Source: Pseudomonadota bacterium
GTDB lineage: Bacteria; Desulfobacterota; Desulfobulbia; Desulfobulbales; SURF-16
Assembly: GCA_018822545.1 (NCBI GenBank)
Contig: JAHJKA010000031.1
Span: forward strand, 124,001-188,000
Length of the DNA: 64,000 bases
Direction: 5' to 3'
Below the pieces are notes generated by a model. That model searched no databases. It saw only the letters and a program-made list of their open reading frames with translations, and had not been told where the DNA came from. Position 1 is the stretch's first letter. Every line of letters begins with the position of its first letter. Below are positions 15,982 to 24,887 of the stretch, one piece after another. The position numbers and the translations under genes are program-made.

Positions 15982-18086
15982 CCAACCCCCTTGGGCTTGG
16001 AGATCAACACCACAGCAGCCATGGCCTTGACATAGACATCTCGGTGTCCCACCTCTGTTGCCCTCTCCTCCTCAACAAAATCAGCTGGCGATTCCGCTGC
16101 CGTGTCCACCAGCAGACGCCAGCTCCGCACAGGGGCGAGGGTCGGCACCGTAAAACTCCGGGCAACCGGGGAACCGTTCAGCATCACAAAGAAATCGTCG
16201 TCGCGACTGCCGTGCTCCTTGTCGCCATGGAGCTGAAAGGCCAGACAGAGATTGTCTTCCGACCAGTCCGGCTCTCCGGCGTCAAGGGCCTGCCAGGTGA
16301 TGCCCGGGGTATGTTCCTCATCTTCAAAGAACTCACAACGTCTGAATATTTTATGGCGGCGACGCAGGGCAATGAGCATTTTAAAAAAACGCAACTGCCC
16401 CTTGTTTTGCTCAGCGAGCTGCCAGTTAAGCCAACTGAGCTCATTATCCTGACACCAGGCATTATTATTGCCGAGCTGCGATTTGCCGAACTCATCACCG
16501 GCCACCAGCATGGGAACCCCCTGGGACAGCATGAGGATCACCGCCATGGTCCGCAGCCTGGTCTGGCGCAATGCATGAATAGCATGATTCAAGGTCGGCC
16601 CCTCAAACCCGCTGTTCCAGCTGATATTATGGTTTTCGCCATCCATGTTATCCTCGCCATTGCGCAGATTATGCTTCTGGTCATAACTGACCAGATCAAG
16701 GAGAGTAAAGCCGTCATGGCTGGTGATAAAATTGATGGAATTATAGGGGGTCCGGGCACTCCACTTATAGAGATCGGAACTACCGGCAATCCGGGTGGCC
16801 AATGCAGCCACGGAATTTTCGTGACCGCACATGAAGCTGCGAACATCATCTCTAAAGCGGCCATTCCATTCGGCCCAGCGCCGATGGGTGGAGAAACTGC
16901 CCACCTGATAGACCCCGGCCGCATCCCACGCCTCGGCAATGATCTTGGTATTGGCCAATACCGGATCCTCGGCGATCTGCTCCACCATGGGCGGATTACT
17001 GAGAACCTCGCCGCTGGGTGAACGACCGAGAATGGAGGCCAGATCAAAGCGAAAGCCATCAACATGCATCTCAATGACCCAGTAGCGCAGGCAATCCATG
17101 ATGAACGTACGCACCAGGGGGTGGTTGCAGTTGAAGGTATTGCCGCACCCGGAAAAATTCAGATACTGGTGCTCCTTGTCCAACAGATAGTAGATGGTAT
17201 TATCCAGGCCGCGAAAAGAAAAGGTCTCGCCCTGGTAATCGCCCTCGCCTGTGTGATTAAAAACCACATCAAGGATCACCTCAATTCCGGCACTATGGAA
17301 GGCCTTGACCATCTCCTTGAATTCCCGTACCTGCCCGCCACGCGGGCCCGTGGCCGCAAAACCGGCCTTGGGGGCGTAAAACGCAATGGGATTATAACCC
17401 CAGAAATTTTTGAGAAATTCACCGCTCTCCGGATCAACAAACAGATGCTCGTTTTCGATAAACTCATACACCGGCATGAGCTCCACCGCCGTCACCCCGA
17501 GCTCTTTGAGATAGGGAATCTTTTCAATCAACCCCTGATAGGTGCCGGGATGGGCAACGCCGGAACTCTCATGGCAGGTAAAGCCCCGGACATGGAGCTC
17601 ATAGATTACCGAGTCTTTGAGGGGAATATTAAGGGGCCTGTCGTTACCCCAATCAAAATCATCATGGCTGACAATGCCCCGCCGGACAAAACTGCGGTCG
17701 ACCTTGCTGCCCCCTTTCAGGCGCACCTCCTCACCCCAGACCCCACCGTTACTTAAGGCCCCGGCACAAGGATCAAGGACAAACTGGTCGTGGCGGAAAC
17801 AGTGGCCCTTACCCTCTGGATCATTGGGACCGACAACCCGGTAGCCGTATTCTATCAGGGGAGGCAGACCCCAGATCTGGATATGCCAGATGTCTCCTGT
17901 CCGGTTGATCTCGCAATCAAAAAAAATCTCCTGCCATTTTTTGGTTTGCCCCGGCAAAAATAAGACCAGGGAAACCTGTTCGGCATGGCGAGAGAACAGG
18001 GAAAAATTAACCCAGTCCTCATGTAGAGAAACCCCCAGAGGCAGCGGCACCCCAAGACCAAATGCAAGTTGTGATGTATCTTTCAT
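15978..18086 (-). CDS. glgX: Glycogen debranching enzyme, GlgX/isoamylase type
   Basis: 702-residue GH13 enzyme that hydrolyses alpha-1,6 branches in glycogen or limit dextrins. An N-terminal CBM48 domain (about residues 10-110, with PNDPEGKGHCFRHDQFVLDP) precedes the catalytic barrel. Visible catalytic-core motifs are DVVFNHT, DGFRFDLASILGR (nucleophile Asp), IIAEAWDAAG (acid Glu) and ITSHDGFTL (Asp). The full N- and C-terminal domains are present. It overlaps a downstream SGNH hydrolase gene by 4 nt. No other glycogen gene is in the window. An AT-rich palindrome-like site lies 7 nt upstream of the start (18093-18107). Confidence 0.95.
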   Translation of the reverse strand: MKDTSQLAFGLGVPLPLGVSLHEDWVNFSLFSRHAEQVSLVLFLPGQTKKWQEIFFDCEINRTGDIWHIQIWGLPPLIEYGYRVVGPNDPEGKGHCFRHDQFVLDPCAGALSNGGVWGEEVRLKGGSKVDRSFVRRGIVSHDDFDWGNDRPLNIPLKDSVIYELHVRGFTCHESSGVAHPGTYQGLIEKIPYLKELGVTAVELMPVYEFIENEHLFVDPESGEFLKNFWGYNPIAFYAPKAGFAATGPRGGQVREFKEMVKAFHSAGIEVILDVVFNHTGEGDYQGETFSFRGLDNTIYYLLDKEHQYLNFSGCGNTFNCNHPLVRTFIMDCLRYWVIEMHVDGFRFDLASILGRSPSGEVLSNPPMVEQIAEDPVLANTKIIAEAWDAAGVYQVGSFSTHRRWAEWNGRFRDDVRSFMCGHENSVAALATRIAGSSDLYKWSARTPYNSINFITSHDGFTLLDLVSYDQKHNLRNGEDNMDGENHNISWNSGFEGPTLNHAIHALRQTRLRTMAVILMLSQGVPMLVAGDEFGKSQLGNNNAWCQDNELSWLNWQLAEQNKGQLRFFKMLIALRRRHKIFRRCEFFEDEEHTPGITWQALDAGEPDWSEDNLCLAFQLHGDKEHGSRDDDFFVMLNGSPVARSFTVPTLAPVRSWRLLVDTAAESPADFVEEERATEVGHRDVYVKAMAAVVLISKPKGVG

Positions 18087-18092
18087 CTTATT

Positions 18093-18107
18093 TAGTAATA
18101 ATTATTA
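18093..18107. promoter_or_regulatory. Imperfect TAGTAAT-A-ATTATTA palindrome upstream of glgX
   Basis: The 15-mer is a one-mismatch copy of the perfect palindrome TAGTAAT-A-ATTACTA at 55451-55465, in front of a small winged-helix gene. On the minus strand both places share TAATTATTACTAAATAA. Sitting just before the glgX start, it could be an operator. Regulator unknown; the 55190-55423 gene is a candidate. Confidence 0.35.
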
Positions 18108-18135
18108 TTGACAAACAAACTGACGCTGCTAACAT
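18108..18135 (+). promoter_or_regulatory. Possible sigma-70 promoter towards the DUF1566 gene
   Basis: TTGACA at 18108-18113 and TAACAT at 18130-18135 are 16 nt apart. The gene it would serve starts 206 nt downstream. The good -35 box and acceptable spacing support it; the AT-rich context makes chance matches likely. Confidence 0.35.
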
Positions 18136-18341
18136 TGTAACATGTCAGTTGCGGTTTTTTGCTTTTTTTTCTGAACGCCAGGCAACACTTTCCCTTGCAG
18201 GCAATGGGCGGCAAGAGAGGCAGGGCAAGGATTGCCCTGCCCTGACCACGGCAGACAAACTTGTAGCGAACCCTTCTTCAGCGAGGCTGTACCCGCCGTG
18301 AAAGGTTCTTTTCATGTAAACCATATTCACAAAGGTGACCC

Positions 18342-19280
18342 ATGGGACTGTTCGACAAACTCGCCATCGACACAAAAATTACCCCCTCCATCGACTGGGA
18401 TCTGCTGCCAGCCGAGACCTTCACCATCTTTGAAAGTTGGGGCACCAAAATTCGCGACATCAACCCTCGGGAGCGCTTCTACTATTTCTTCATAGATGGC
18501 TGGGGTGCGCCGCCGAGCCTTCACCTCATGGAACGGGGCATCAAACACGCCCGGGTTTTAGCGCGTATTGACGCACCGCAAGAACTTATCGACCAAGCAG
18601 TACGTGATGAAGGCAAATCCCATTCCCTCGATCGCAATTATGCCATCAATGACACCCTTAAAAAATGGCTGAAAGCAAATGTAATAGACAGCTCTCATGA
18701 TCCCAGGGTGACTCCTTTTGTCGCGCAACAGGAAGAACCGCAAGAAAACATCACCCTTCCCGAGGCTAATACACCCCTGCCTACTAACCTGAGCACGGTT
18801 TCTCTGCCCAATAAAGGCAGACATGTCCAGGAAGAAGACATCCCCGGCATTGTTAAAAACAACAATTTTTATGATGCCATCCGCAATCCCAAGGGAATTT
18901 TTAATAATTTCCTCGTTGACAACGGCAATGATCTCACCACCGACAAGACCACCGGCCTCATGTGGCAACGCCACGGTCTTGACATCACCTCAATCCGCAA
19001 GATGCGTAAAAACGTTGAGCGCCTGAATAAAGAGAAATATGCCGGTTTTTCAGACTGGCGCCTCCCCACCATGGAAGAGGCCCTGTCTCTCATGCAGCCA
19101 GAAAAGAACCGCAACGATCTCCATCTTGACCCGGCATTTTCAGGGGATATCCCCTTTATTTTCGTGGCTGAAGAACGTGACCCAGGCGGCTACTGGTTCT
19201 GCGACTACAAACGCGGCTCAGTCTTCTGGGCCTCTGGCACCATTCCTGGTGGTTTCGGCCGGGTGTGCCGGACAGCGTAA
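18342..19280 (+). CDS. DUF1566 (Lcl C-terminal) domain protein
   Basis: 312 residues in two parts. The N-terminal half (about 1-130) has no recognised domain but begins with MGLFDKLAIDTKITPSIDWD and is rich in aromatic residues (RFYYFFIDGWGAPP). From about residue 190 it shows a DUF1566 domain: DLTTDKTTGLMWQR, then SDWRLPTMEEALSLM and the closing WFCDYKRGSVFWASG, similar to FGE-sulfatase/Lcl-like folds. No signal peptide is present, unlike many DUF1566 proteins. A GGTGA binding site precedes the ATG. A terminator follows. Function unknown. Confidence 0.82.
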   Translation: MGLFDKLAIDTKITPSIDWDLLPAETFTIFESWGTKIRDINPRERFYYFFIDGWGAPPSLHLMERGIKHARVLARIDAPQELIDQAVRDEGKSHSLDRNYAINDTLKKWLKANVIDSSHDPRVTPFVAQQEEPQENITLPEANTPLPTNLSTVSLPNKGRHVQEEDIPGIVKNNNFYDAIRNPKGIFNNFLVDNGNDLTTDKTTGLMWQRHGLDITSIRKMRKNVERLNKEKYAGFSDWRLPTMEEALSLMQPEKNRNDLHLDPAFSGDIPFIFVAEERDPGGYWFCDYKRGSVFWASGTIPGGFGRVCRTA

Positions 19281-19302
19281 AAAGTAAAACCCAATTGTTA
19301 AT

Positions 19303-19343
19303 AAAAAAAGGCGGCGGAGAATGTAATCTCCACCGCCTTTTTT
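19303..19343. terminator. Terminator after the DUF1566 gene
   Basis: GGCGGCGGAGA (19310-19320) pairs with TCTCCACCGCC (19327-19337) with one mismatch, flanked by an A-run on the left and a T-run on the right, so it can work in both directions. On the minus strand it would end the porin whose tail remains at 19414-19452. Confidence 0.8.
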
Positions 19344-19413
19344 AGTTTCCAACATACTGGTTTCAAAAAGTCTTAAACCAGTCCTGCCTTTTTTCTTTCA
19401 TGATCAAAACAGC

Positions 19414-19452
19414 TTAGAACATGGCCTCGATGGACAGGTAGAACTGGTCCAT
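19414..19452 (-). pseudogene. C-terminal remnant of an outer-membrane porin-like gene
   Basis: On the minus strand 12 codons read MDQFYLSIEAMF followed by TAA. Ending in an aromatic Phe after alternating residues is the classical outer-membrane beta-barrel signature. Upstream of these codons the sequence turns directly into the plus-strand AraC-type remnant. Only the tail survives, with its terminator at 19303-19343. The fragment is short and could be chance. Confidence 0.45.
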
Positions 19453-19885
19453 TGTTTCTCAATGTGCAAAATCACTGGTCGTCGACAGGGGCCGGGTCTC
19501 GCAGACCCCTTACTCAGTGTTCCATTTCCAGCGGGGACACAGCGATGACCAAATTCTCAAGATTCAGGACACCCTGGAAAAGGACTTCAACAAAGATATT
19601 GATCTTGACCAATTATCCCAACAACACGCCATAGGACGGCGTACCATGGAACGCAGGTTTAAGGCCTCGACAGGTGATACTCCCCTCATGTACCTGCAAA
19701 GGGTCAGAGTTGAAGAGGCAAAACGAAGCCTTGAATCGAACAACAAGACCTTTGATGAGATCAGCTATCACGTCGGTTACCAAGACACCTCTTTCTTCCG
19801 GAAAATTTTCGTCAAGCATACCACCATGCGCCCCAACGAATATCGGGCCAAATTCATCAAAATGGTTGATTTTGGCGGCCAATAG
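19442..19885 (+). pseudogene. 5'-truncated AraC-family regulator (GlxA-type C-terminal half)
   Basis: The frame from 19442 to 19885 encodes CAKSLVVDRGRVSQTPYSVF, the end of a DJ-1/PfpI-type domain, and then a complete two-helix AraC DNA-binding domain (DLDQLSQQHAIGRRTMERRF and SYHVGYQDTSFFRKIFVKHT). This is the order of GlxA-type regulators, which need about 200 further N-terminal residues. An in-frame TAG at 19439 and the porin tail lie directly upstream, so the N-terminal domain is lost. A GTG at 19517 could start a 122-residue DNA-binding fragment, which might still be expressed; no good binding site is seen. Confidence 0.8.
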
Positions 19886-19938
19886 ACACATGAGGGAGTG
19901 AGCACTTCCTAAAACCAGAAGGCAAAACCAGGCCAGAT

Positions 19939-19988
19939 GCAATAAGAAAAGCAGCGGAGAATTGATTCTCCGCTGCTTTTCTTATTGC
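19939..19988. terminator. Perfect 24-bp palindromic bidirectional terminator
   Basis: Arms 19939-19962 and 19965-19988 are perfect reverse complements with a 2-nt centre; the inner stem is GC-rich (GCAGCGGAGA) and the outer part has A/T tracts that give U-runs on both strands. It separates the AraC remnant and the convergent ampG gene. Confidence 0.88.
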
Positions 19989-20004
19989 AGTCATGATGTT
20001 TTTT

Positions 20005-21237
20005 CTACTGACCATCTCCTTCTGGGGGCCAGGGCGCACATTTACGCAGAAGAAAGAGGCCGGGGAGGGCAAGAAGGGTGCAGAAAAGAAAAAACCAGAA
20101 CCAGCCAAGGCTGCTGGCCATAAAGCCGGAAGATGAGGCGAGGACGACGCGGGGAATCCCCATGATGCTGGAAAGCAGGGCATACTGACTGGCCGTGAAT
20201 TGTTTATTGGTCAGGCTGGCCATGTAGGCAACAAAGGCAGCAGTGCCCATGCCTGCGCTCCCATTTTCAGCCGCAACCACCAGAGCCAACCAGCCGAGAT
20301 GGGCTCCTTTAAGGGCCAGCAGGGCAAAGCCGGCGGTGGAGATCATCTGCAAAAGACCAAAGATCCACAGGCCGCGCCTGATACCAATGCGCAGGATGAA
20401 AACACCGCCCATCCCTGCCCCGACAATGGTACCCCAGAAGCCGAAGAGCTTAACAACAGCGGCAATTTCACTCTTGCTGAAGCCCAAATCAAGATAAAAC
20501 GGCATGGTCATGGCCTGGGCCAGGGTGTCACCCAGTTTGTACAACAGAATGAACAGCAGAACCCAGATGACCTCCGGCCGCTGCAGCAGATCCGTGAAGG
20601 GGGCGAGGATGGATCCTTGTCTACATCGGCTGGCCGGCGGCAATTCCGCGGGTTCATGACAAAACAGGGTCAGGAGCAGACCGGGCAGCAGACAACAGGC
20701 CACACCCAAAAAGGTCAGCCGCCAGGAAAAAAGATCTGCAATAAACAGCCCGCCTGATCCGGTGATAAGCATACCAAGCCGATAGCCGTAAACGTAATAG
20801 GATGAACCGAGACCGAGCTCGTGATTCTGCAGGTCCTCGCGGCGAAAGGCATCAATAAGAATATCCTGGCTGGCGCTGAAAAAGGCAATGGTCGTGGCCA
20901 GGGTGATGAGCAGTACCAGTCCGCCAGGCTCATTACCTGGGTTACTGAACCCAAGAACGCCTATGGTCAAGACGAGGCCGACCTGCATCACCAGCAGCCA
21001 GCCGCGGCGGCGACCAAGAAAGGGCAGGCGAATGTAATCAAAGAGAGGGGCCCAGACAAACTTCAGTGAATAGGGCAGGCCAACCAGGACCAGAAGGCCA
21101 ATCTTCTCCAGAGATATCCCTACCTCGCTGAGCCATGCCTGCAACAGGGTCATGGTGACCATCAAAGGCAGGCCGGAAAGAATTCCCATAAAAAAGGAAA
21201 GACGGAGCGCTTTGCTGAAAAGCCGGCGCGTCATCAT
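20005..21237 (-). CDS. ampG: AmpG-like muropeptide MFS transporter
   Basis: 410-residue major-facilitator protein with about 12 hydrophobic segments. The family marks are the early GLPLMVTMTLLQAWLSEVGI, the YSLKFVWAPLFDYIRLPFLG loop typical of AmpG/SLC33 and the central SASQDILIDAFRRE. AmpG imports anhydro-muropeptides (GlcNAc-anhMurNAc peptides) for cell-wall recycling. It stands alone, ending at a strong palindromic terminator. No ampD, nagZ or beta-lactamase gene is near. Other substrates (acetyl-CoA transporter-like members exist) cannot be excluded. Confidence 0.85.
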   Translation of the reverse strand: MMTRRLFSKALRLSFFMGILSGLPLMVTMTLLQAWLSEVGISLEKIGLLVLVGLPYSLKFVWAPLFDYIRLPFLGRRRGWLLVMQVGLVLTIGVLGFSNPGNEPGGLVLLITLATTIAFFSASQDILIDAFRREDLQNHELGLGSSYYVYGYRLGMLITGSGGLFIADLFSWRLTFLGVACCLLPGLLLTLFCHEPAELPPASRCRQGSILAPFTDLLQRPEVIWVLLFILLYKLGDTLAQAMTMPFYLDLGFSKSEIAAVVKLFGFWGTIVGAGMGGVFILRIGIRRGLWIFGLLQMISTAGFALLALKGAHLGWLALVVAAENGSAGMGTAAFVAYMASLTNKQFTASQYALLSSIMGIPRVVLASSSGFMASSLGWFWFFLFCTLLALPGLFLLRKCAPWPPEGDGQ

Positions 21238-21495
21238 CTATTTAGATCGGTCCTAAGCATGAAAGAAGTATACCTTCTCTTTGTTTAGCAGAGATGCGTG
21301 GAAAATCTCTGCTCATTTAAATCACTGAAGTGGCGCCTGGCCATATCATACCAGAAGACACCAAAGAAGACTCACGAGTGCCGTCTGCCTGCTTACCGGT
21401 GCATGCTGCCACACTTGTGTGTTATTTCGCCGTGATTCCTGTTGTGCTGCTGAAGTGGGAATGCTATATTCCAACTACTTTGCAAAGGAGGCACC

Positions 21496-22728
21496 ATGAA
21501 GGCCCAGTCCTTAAAGTCCTTTAAACAGAAATTTAGTTATTCCGGCCACATTTTATCCGGTCCCTACAGTGGGTTGTTACAAAAACGGCTGATCAGGGCC
21601 ATGATTCATCTTGATGCCCTCGAACAATTTGGCTCTCCTGTCATTCCTTACATAGCTGCCTGGCGCCCAGACGACAATTATATCTGGTACGAGTATTGCG
21701 GCAAGCGTTTTCATGATTTACTGGGCCAGCCGACCACGGAGCTGGCCAACACCTTTCGCGATCACATTGTGAGTCGCTATCTCTATCGTTACCAGGGCAA
21801 TCCCCCGACCATTACCAAGATTACTCGTGACAAGGAGCAGCTTGATCGCATGCGGCCCGGCCTGCGACGCATGGTCATGCGCGGCGGTGAAGCCGATGCG
21901 GTATACAAGGTTGCGATAAATGGCAGCCCCCTCTGGTTGAAGGATCTGGCCAAAGTGGAGGTCTTTGCCGAAGATAACATCGTGCTCTCCTGGGGTTCCC
22001 TCATTGATGTCAGCAGTGAAATGCGCCTGGAAGAGGCCCTGGTGGAAACCCAGCAGGAGCTCAACATCCACAAGGAACACCTTGAGCTGCTGGTGGACAA
22101 GAGAACACGGGAATTACACAAGAGCCAATTGGAGGTGGTATCCCGCCTTACCCAGGCCCTTGCCTGCCGCCATGACGAGTCAGGCCTGCATGGTCAACGG
22201 CTGAGGGCGTACAGTTCCATCCTTGGCTCTGCCCTGGGGCTTAAAAAAGGGGTGCAGTGGCTGTTGAGTCAAGCCGTACCCATGCATGACGTGGGCAAGG
22301 TGGGCATTTCCGATGCCATACTCCTGAAGGAAGGGGCTCTTTCTCCTCCGGAATTTGACATTATCAAAACCCATTGCCAGATGGGAGCCGACCTTCTCCA
22401 GGGCGGGAATTCTCAACTCTTGCAGGTGGCCCGGGTTGTTGCCCTGACCCATCATGAACGATGGGACGGTTCAGGCTACCCTCACGGCCTGGAAAAGCAC
22501 CGTATTCCTTTGGCTGGCCGGATAACCGCCCTCTGTGATGTTTTTGATGCCCTCACCTCACCACGCTGCTATAAATCGACCTGGAGCTTTGAAGATGCCA
22601 CCGATGAGATTGACAGCATGCGTAATATTCATTTTGATCCAAAGCTGGTGGACCTGTTCATGGTCAACCTTCCCAAAATACGTCGTGTTATAGCGCAAAC
22701 CAATCTCGCAACCGAACAAGCTGTATAA
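21496..22728 (+). CDS. PAS-like sensor with HD-GYP c-di-GMP phosphodiesterase domain
   Basis: 410 residues. An N-terminal PAS-like sensory domain (about 35-175) leads through a coiled-coil linker (about 180-215, EALVETQQELNIHKEHLELL) into an HD-GYP domain. The catalytic HD is at His264-Asp265 in PMHDVGKVGI, and the second signature reads HHERWDGSGYP, with the GYP motif intact, so hydrolysis of cyclic di-GMP is expected. No receiver or membrane segment is present; it is cytoplasmic. A textbook binding site (AAAGGAGG) precedes the ATG. It is monocistronic. Confidence 0.9.
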   Translation: MKAQSLKSFKQKFSYSGHILSGPYSGLLQKRLIRAMIHLDALEQFGSPVIPYIAAWRPDDNYIWYEYCGKRFHDLLGQPTTELANTFRDHIVSRYLYRYQGNPPTITKITRDKEQLDRMRPGLRRMVMRGGEADAVYKVAINGSPLWLKDLAKVEVFAEDNIVLSWGSLIDVSSEMRLEEALVETQQELNIHKEHLELLVDKRTRELHKSQLEVVSRLTQALACRHDESGLHGQRLRAYSSILGSALGLKKGVQWLLSQAVPMHDVGKVGISDAILLKEGALSPPEFDIIKTHCQMGADLLQGGNSQLLQVARVVALTHHERWDGSGYPHGLEKHRIPLAGRITALCDVFDALTSPRCYKSTWSFEDATDEIDSMRNIHFDPKLVDLFMVNLPKIRRVIAQTNLATEQAV

Positions 22729-22845
22729 CCAAGCCCAGCACCGAAGCCTGCGCCACACAAGAGCTGTGGCTGAAAACAACGTACCGGGTCGTCACAGCGC
22801 CAAACCAGGCCGCTTATCCCACAAAGATCGCTGTGAAATTACGGG

Positions 22846-23080
22846 CTAGCCCTCAGACTCCATACAGTGCTGGCAGCCATTAAATCCAGCCCCTACCCCC
22901 TTGTCCTAACGAGAGAAAATTCAATTTGTTCCTGTTTGCCATCAGGTTCACCCACCGACAACTCGGAAGATGAAGTTCTTTTGACTTCTTGTTGCCGACA
23001 AAATGCACAAAATGCTGGTTGTTTCTGACGCTGTTGAGACAGAAGAGCAGATCATCAGCTGTCCTTTGGTCCTGGTCCAA
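22846..23080 (-). pseudogene. Frameshifted remnant with Ada-like zinc-ribbon motif
   Basis: The minus-strand frame from 23080 encodes VGNKKSKELHLPSCRWVNL, a motif seen in small Ada-type metal-binding domains that normally ends in G-[FY]-x-x-C-x-x-C. In the original frame the protein stops after GRGWI. If one base is changed in the five-G run (plus-strand C-run at 22896-22900), it continues as VGAGFNGCQHCMESEG and stops at 22846, restoring the second Cys pair exactly. The N-terminal side has a stop immediately upstream. So it is either a decayed fragment, a sequencing error in a homopolymer or a frameshift-expressed gene. Confidence 0.6.
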
Positions 23081-23095
23081 CCTTGATCAGAGTAT

Positions 23096-24016
23096 TTATG
23101 CCAGCAATATGCCGGCGATAACCGGCATGATAAGGAAGGCTGCTCCTATTTCAAAGGTAATGATGGAAGCCATGGTTTCGGTGTCACCACCCAGTTGTCG
23201 GGCCAGAATATAGGCGGCCGGCGATGTTGGCGTCATAAATGCGATGACAAGGACGCCGGCGGCAATCCCGGTGAGTCCTGTGTATGCAATAAGCAAGGCC
23301 GCAGTCAGGGGTTTCAAGCCGAACTGTACCAGCGAAGAAATGACAATCGCTCCCATATGGCCACGAACAACCTCCGGTTTCAATGCCGCACCCACGGCCA
23401 GAAGCCCGAAGGGTAAGGCCGCCCGCCCAACGATCTCTAAAATATTATCCGTTATACCTGGCAGGCCAAAGCCGCTCAGACTCAGAAACCAGCCTATCGC
23501 GCAACCGATGATGAGGGGGTTAGCAACCACTTCACGAATAAAAGGCGCTATCCCCCGGCATGTCGCCTTGCCCCAAACGACAAAAGCTGAAACACAGAGC
23601 AGATTGATTAGGACGATCATGAAACCGGCGGCCACCGAAGCTAAGGCCAGGCCTTCCGCACCAAACAGACCGTGGGCGACAGAGAGGGTGATATAGGTAT
23701 TAAAACGGACGCCGCCTTGAAATATCGAGGTAAAAGTCGAACTCTTTACGGAGGGCCGAATGAGATGGAAAATGATCAGCACTGCCGCTGAGGTGATCAA
23801 GGTGCCGGCGACAACCACCAGCATGGAAGGCCAGGGAGCGCCCACCAGGGTTTGCTTCCCCAGGGTACGGATAAGCAGGGCCGGAAACAGCACAAAATAG
23901 GTCAGTTTCTCCATCCCGGCCCATGCCTCTTCTGGCAGAAACCTGCCTTTTTTCAAGGCAAAACCAACAACAATGAGCACCATAATCGGGGCAAGGGCAA
24001 CGAAGAAAGCAGTCAT
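23096..24016 (-). CDS. AEC-family transporter (auxin efflux carrier-like permease)
   Basis: About 306 residues from ATG 24016 (MTAFFVALAPIMVLIVVGF), with GGGAGAG-type binding site upstream; an earlier in-frame start at 24067 would add 17 residues that do not look like the family. Ten hydrophobic segments are visible, in two five-helix halves, with the first-half landmark FPALLIRTL and second-half GLPGITDNILEIVGRAALPFGLLAVG. Bacterial AEC members export or import organic acids such as malonate or malate. The gene stands alone. An 11-G tract lies about 135 nt upstream of the start. Confidence 0.88.
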   Translation of the reverse strand: MTAFFVALAPIMVLIVVGFALKKGRFLPEEAWAGMEKLTYFVLFPALLIRTLGKQTLVGAPWPSMLVVVAGTLITSAAVLIIFHLIRPSVKSSTFTSIFQGGVRFNTYITLSVAHGLFGAEGLALASVAAGFMIVLINLLCVSAFVVWGKATCRGIAPFIREVVANPLIIGCAIGWFLSLSGFGLPGITDNILEIVGRAALPFGLLAVGAALKPEVVRGHMGAIVISSLVQFGLKPLTAALLIAYTGLTGIAAGVLVIAFMTPTSPAAYILARQLGGDTETMASIITFEIGAAFLIMPVIAGILLA

Positions 24017-24150
24017 AGATAAAACTCTCCCAGACACATTTACGAAGAAAAAAGCCCGGCAACACAAAGCCGTTTTTTTATGTGTCTATTCGCCTTAAGC
24101 CAGACACGCGGTATTACAAAAGTCACAAGCAGAGTTCACCCTTGAAAAAT

Positions 24151-24161
24151 GGGGGGGGGGG
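24151..24161. repeat. Run of 11 consecutive G upstream of the AEC transporter
   Basis: A homopolymer of 11 G on the plus strand (C on the coding strand of the AEC gene) in the 223-nt gap between the YajG-like gene and the AEC transporter start. It is not coding. Tracts of this length can slip in replication and change promoter spacing, and they are also a common place for sequencing errors. Confidence 0.9.
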
Positions 24162-24239
24162 CTCTCAAACAAAGGTAACAGTCTCACCTTGCCTGACTTC
24201 CGGGTTGTTCAGAGCTGGAGAGACACTGCCGTGAAAACC

Positions 24240-24887
24240 TTAATGCTTATGACGCAGAGAAGAATAAAATTGCTCGGAGGCAAACTCTTCCATTGCAGCA
24301 TTTAAGGTCTTGGTTATGGCTTCTCTGACTATTCTTTCATATTCCCCTGTTGCCCCAACCCAGAGCGTTCTTTTTTCTGAGCCGGCAATCTCCTTTCCCC
24401 ACAAGACGTTGCCACTGGCAGGGTCAATAGCTTTTACGTCTACGTTAACTCTGTGCCATACTGCCATATATAAATCCATCCAAAACTCTAAGATGCTCCC
24501 TTCAATAATCGCATCAAAATTTTGCTGTGAGCTGTTTATACCTGACTGGCCATTATCGATGGTGACCCTGTATCCATTTTCCTGCAAGGCTTCGGCAAAA
24601 TATCTTGTCATAATCGACTCAAGACTCTCAGTGCCGTGTATACCAACATGGCCTAAGACCATCCCAAAACCATTTCTTTTATTGCCGATGTAAATTGTAT
24701 TTTTTCTTGCATCTACGAATTGTTTTACTAACAGGTTTCCTTCTCTCTTTACCGAAACTTGATTAAGGGTGTTATGATTTATTTGCAGCTGTGTTGTCCC
24801 AGCCGCACAGCCCCCAAGGAGAGTTAATGCAATAAAAACTAAGAAGATGTTTCCAAATCGTTTGTTAACCATATTAATCTTTACCAT
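24240..24887 (-). CDS. YajG-like lipoprotein
   Basis: About 215 residues from ATG 24887 (MVKINMVNKRFGNIF), chosen because GAGGTGTGG lies just upstream. The signal LVFIALTLLGGC is a lipobox with Cys at about residue 26, so the protein is anchored in a membrane, probably the outer membrane. The body resembles the YajG family: RKNTIYIGNKRNGFG, then ALQENGYRVTIDNGQ and a late GKEIAGSEKRTLW. Function of the family is not settled. It overlaps the upstream small membrane gene by 14 nt; the two probably form an operon. Confidence 0.78.
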   Translation of the reverse strand: MVKINMVNKRFGNIFLVFIALTLLGGCAAGTTQLQINHNTLNQVSVKREGNLLVKQFVDARKNTIYIGNKRNGFGMVLGHVGIHGTESLESIMTRYFAEALQENGYRVTIDNGQSGINSSQQNFDAIIEGSILEFWMDLYMAVWHRVNVDVKAIDPASGNVLWGKEIAGSEKRTLWVGATGEYERIVREAITKTLNAAMEEFASEQFYSSLRHKH

